Below, piece by piece: positions 61,170 through 64,000 of a stretch of DNA of 64,000 nt. Position numbers and translations under genes: made by a program. The stretch is from Heterocephalus glaber (lineage: Eukaryota > Chordata > Mammalia > Rodentia > Bathyergidae): positions 5,554,618 through 5,618,617 of the forward strand of contig NW_004624781.1 of the NCBI RefSeq assembly GCF_000247695.1, given 5' to 3'. Position 1 is the stretch's first letter, and each line of letters opens with the position of its first letter. The notes below the pieces were generated by a model. It saw nothing but the letters and a program-made list of their open reading frames with translations. It made no database searches and was not told where the DNA came from.

Positions 61170-62121
61170 CTAGAACACAACAGGCACAATGTTAATTACT
61201 GGTATAAAGGTAAATGACACTATGAACTCTGGCATCCAATTGATATTGTGCAGTTTAAACTAAAGAGTATATCCAAAAGCCACGGTGAAGTTAATTTAGC
61301 TTGGTTTTGCACACATCTTAGCAGTCTAACCAGCTTTTTTTCACTTTAGCATTTCTCTTATGACAAGATAAACCAACAACAAAATACATGCAATGATTCC
61401 TTCAGAAAGAGCATTATGAGGTAGCATGAAACTGTACTTTCAAATAATACATGGGGATTTAGCCACACAACTCCCATTAACATCAATGGGAATTTATCCC
61501 ATTAACTTCAGCAAATTATAAAACAAAGCTATTAACTTTAGAAAGCTGATGAAATTGCAATTTCTTATTCTGCTTGGACTTGACGGGGCCAATTCAAGGA
61601 ATGTCCTGTCCAAATAAATGGTCTGATTATGACCATAGCAATAATTATTTGAGGAAACCAATGTTTTCCGTGCTCCATTCCCAAAGAGGAGTATACTACT
61701 TAAATAGCACATCTAGTGATTCTTGGTCTAAAGGAAACAGTCTTAACTTCACTATTCCCTTTCTTAAGATGTGCTTCTTATTATGCACATAGAAAGAAAT
61801 CCTAATTAAATATCCCATCCAAATGGAATAGTGAGATAAGATTACTCAATCCATGCTGCAGAACATTTTAGAGTACGGATGCGAAATTAGCAGCCAATGG
61901 AATTATTTATTCATAAAATAGCCAACTGATATAAATACAAATGGGAAAAACACTTGGCTAAACATGGAGAGAAATCCAGTAAGTAGAGTGGCCGAGACAC
62001 TGCCCTTGAGGAGCAACCATTTCACAGGCACAAACACTGTAAAACACAGTGGAGAGAAGTAGCACAAGGAAACACGCAAACAGGTACTTTGGGAATTTCA
62101 GAGGGAACACTGAAAATGTCT

Positions 62122-62491
62122 CTGGTATGGTTTAGAATGCCCTCCAAGAGTCTCGTGTTCAGAGGTGGGGCTTTGGAAGAGGATAGTAGTATAAGGGCAC
62201 TAACCTCAATGGACTGGCCCAGTGATGACTTTGTATCTGAATGGAGGAAGTAGGTCATCACCAGAGAAACCTGGAAGGGTATATTCTTGTCTCTGGCCTC
62301 TTCCTCTCTCCCTGCTTCCTGGCTGCCATGAGGTGGGGCTTTTTTCCACCACATCCTTCTGCAATGATGTTTCTGCCTTAGTCAGCTGACCATGGACTGA
62401 CACTTCTGAAACCATGAGCTCAAATGATCCTTTTCTCCTTTAAATTGTGCTTGTCAGGTGTTTTGTCCCAGCACCAGAAAAGTGACTAACA
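62122..62491 (+). mobile_element. MaLR-type solo LTR (near full length)
   Basis: From TGGTATGGTTTAGAATGCCC to CAGAAAAGTGACTAACA. It contains GAGGTGGGGCTTTGGAAGAG, CCTGCTTCCTGGCTGCCATG and CCTTTTCTCCTTTAAATTGT. It belongs with the copies at 25432, 28561 and 36531. It has TG...CA ends and no internal region. Confidence 0.72.
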
Positions 62492-62559
62492 TAGTTTCCA
62501 TGGGCAAGGTGGGCCAAAAGGAGATTCTAAGGCTCCTCTGTTGCGGTTTGGCTGAGTAC

Positions 62560-62765
62560 ATAGAGCACTGACTTAATTCTAGTCCAGTTGCCTTGGGCCC
62601 TGGGCGTATTACATATTATTTAACTTGTTAAGCTTTGTCTTCTTCGTTTGTAAAAATGGGAATAAAATCACCTGGGGTATAGAGTTTTAGAGAGTATTAC
62701 AATGAAAGAATATATGTAAAGCACTTGTGCAATACCTGGCACATAGTAAATGCTCAACAAATGGC
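62560..62765 (+). repeat. MIR SINE
   Basis: AGAGCACTGACTTAATTCTA, TCTTCTTCGTTTGTAAAAAT, GTAAAGCACTTGTGCAATAC and CTGGCACATAGTAAATGCTC cover the MIR core and 3' end. Confidence 0.72.
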
Positions 62766-64000
62766 CCAGGTACCTGAATATTCTCCATGGCCCACCCTGA
62801 CCAGCTGAGCCAGCAGCGACTCCCAGCCTGTGTACCATTCCTGTGCTCCTTGTGATCAGATTTAACACAATGGAGCAGTGTCCTGTGTTGTTCCAAGCTA
62901 TTCATCTCCGCAAGATCTTCAGATTCAAAGTTTATACCCTTTACTCTATTTCCCCAATCCCAGGTATAGTACAGAGCACACAGGAGTTGCTCCATAAATA
63001 CTTGTGGGTTGACTGAGGGATTTTGGAGACTGGAGAGATTTGAGAAGTAGAAAGTCTTATGTGTTTAGTGGGAGAGAGTCATGGTGTGCAGGAGAAATCC
63101 CTGCCCAAGGAGACCTGGAGGTAACCTGAACCGGCCCAGCATGGGGCTCAGAGTAGCTACGCCACATGTGTAAATATTGCATTTAATTTTGAAATTAAAT
63201 TATCATCTAAATGTCAAGTAAATTAACTGATGAGATAGTAAGGAAATAACATATCAGATGCTGAATGATCAAATTGGTTATCCCAGGTCTTGTGATTTGA
63301 AGACAAAATTAATATCAAAGTAGCAGGTTTAAAAACCAAACTAGTAATTTTTTAAAAAAAGAAAAGTGTAAAAAAAAGTGGGGGATGGGCACACACAAAC
63401 AAACAAGAAAAATAGCTAAATAGCTCTGTAGCAGAATAAAAGTAAACTTTTCTTGGAAAGAAATTCCTAGGTAACAAATGGTAAGGAATCGTAGTGCTAA
63501 TTTCACCTTTCTTGCCTCCTATTCATTTCCAGAAAAGGAACACACCTCCAGTACTCCAGTATTAGTGTGACTCTGATATCCAGTACTAGTGTGCTTTCAT
63601 CATGAGTCTACACATGTGCAAAATTAATTGGGTGATTATGGAAAGGAGCTGATATAAAAATAAAACTGCTTTGATTACTAAGAAGTAGTCAAAATCAGTT
63701 ACTTTTAATTCATCTAGGAATTGAAAATACTATTCATCTGAATCTATACCTGACAATCCTGACTTCATCGTCAATATGAAATGATAAATCTTACCAGTCT
63801 GATCAGATTATCTTTGTTTCCCCTGAATAAGCAGGAAAATAACACCTTTTACTAGCAATTAATAGACTAAAATGGATATTTATTCTTCCACCAATTATTC
63901 CTAATTTTTCTAGTTTCCTCATATTTTTTATCTCATAAAAAATACTTTCCTTCCATTTACTACTTCCAAACTTTACTCCTCTTGGAGAAGTTATTTGATT

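Larger units (their letters stand above)
61170..64000 (-). other. IQCH: IQCH intron, right edge of window
   Basis: Sequence upstream of the 61.2-kb exon. It holds an LTR (62122-62491) and MIR-type ends (62560-62765 and near 62940-63010). The bases 61170-62110 and 63020-64000 hold nothing recognised. A small acceptor/donor pair at 63822-63795 has the wrong phase for the next exon. Confidence 0.65.

Noticed and set aside
62668..62995. Two overlapping minus-strand frames that could be an upstream IQCH exon
   Set aside because: They translate two MIR-type 3' ends (repeated CAR/CALYCT-like phrases) and have the wrong phase for the 61.2-kb exon.
63795..63822. Possible 28-bp IQCH micro-exon with acceptor TTATTCAG and donor GTAAGA
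   Set aside because: The only stop-free frame leaves phase 0, but the 61.2-kb exon needs a one-base carry-over; an intervening exon would be required and was not found.

Overview
The window is nuclear DNA from a mammal, almost certainly a rodent outside the mouse/rat family. It is AT-rich, intron-dominated sequence dense with interspersed repeats. Two SINE groups dominate: short tRNA-derived ID-like elements opening with GGGGATTTAGCTCAGTGG and closing with a GTACC-polyA end, and dimeric B1-dID elements (a 7SL-derived monomer joined to an ID-like tail). This pair is known from non-murid rodents (guinea-pig-related, squirrel-related and beaver lineages). The prevailing ID form suggests a hystricognath such as a mole-rat or guinea-pig relative, but that is inference.

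The only real protein-coding gene recognised is IQCH (IQ motif containing H), on the minus strand and running through the whole window. Seven coding exons fit together in reading phase, in transcription order: 61169-61009, 55738-55466, 51291-51100, 37909-37789, 34002-33716, 11550-11380 and 649-527. Together they encode about 443 residues of the C-terminal half of the protein. The 5' exons (including the IQ motif) lie beyond base 64000 and the last 3' exons lie before base 1. All 14 splice dinucleotides used are canonical AG/GT.

The most notable observation is an in-frame TGA at 33808-33806 inside an otherwise intact, conserved IQCH exon. The frame, the donor site and both later exons in the window stay open. 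This copy therefore carries a nonsense codon predicted to truncate the protein or trigger nonsense-mediated decay, unless it is a sequence error or polymorphism. IQCH is a testis/sperm gene, so relaxed selection is a possible explanation.

The introns hold a processed pseudogene of CCDC152 (about 1741-2513, with matching target-site duplications), a truncated U2 snRNA retrocopy (40724-40763, also with duplications), a degenerate 20-bp minisatellite (39371-39830), nested SINEs, MaLR-type LTRs, L1/L2/MIR fragments and microsatellites. Several repeat-poor, CpG-retaining or homeobox-motif-rich blocks look like conserved regulatory candidates (7.56-8.72 kb, 42.5-42.9 kb, 43.86-44.35 kb, 44.5-44.8 kb). 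No prokaryotic-type system, CRISPR array or intact mobile element was found.
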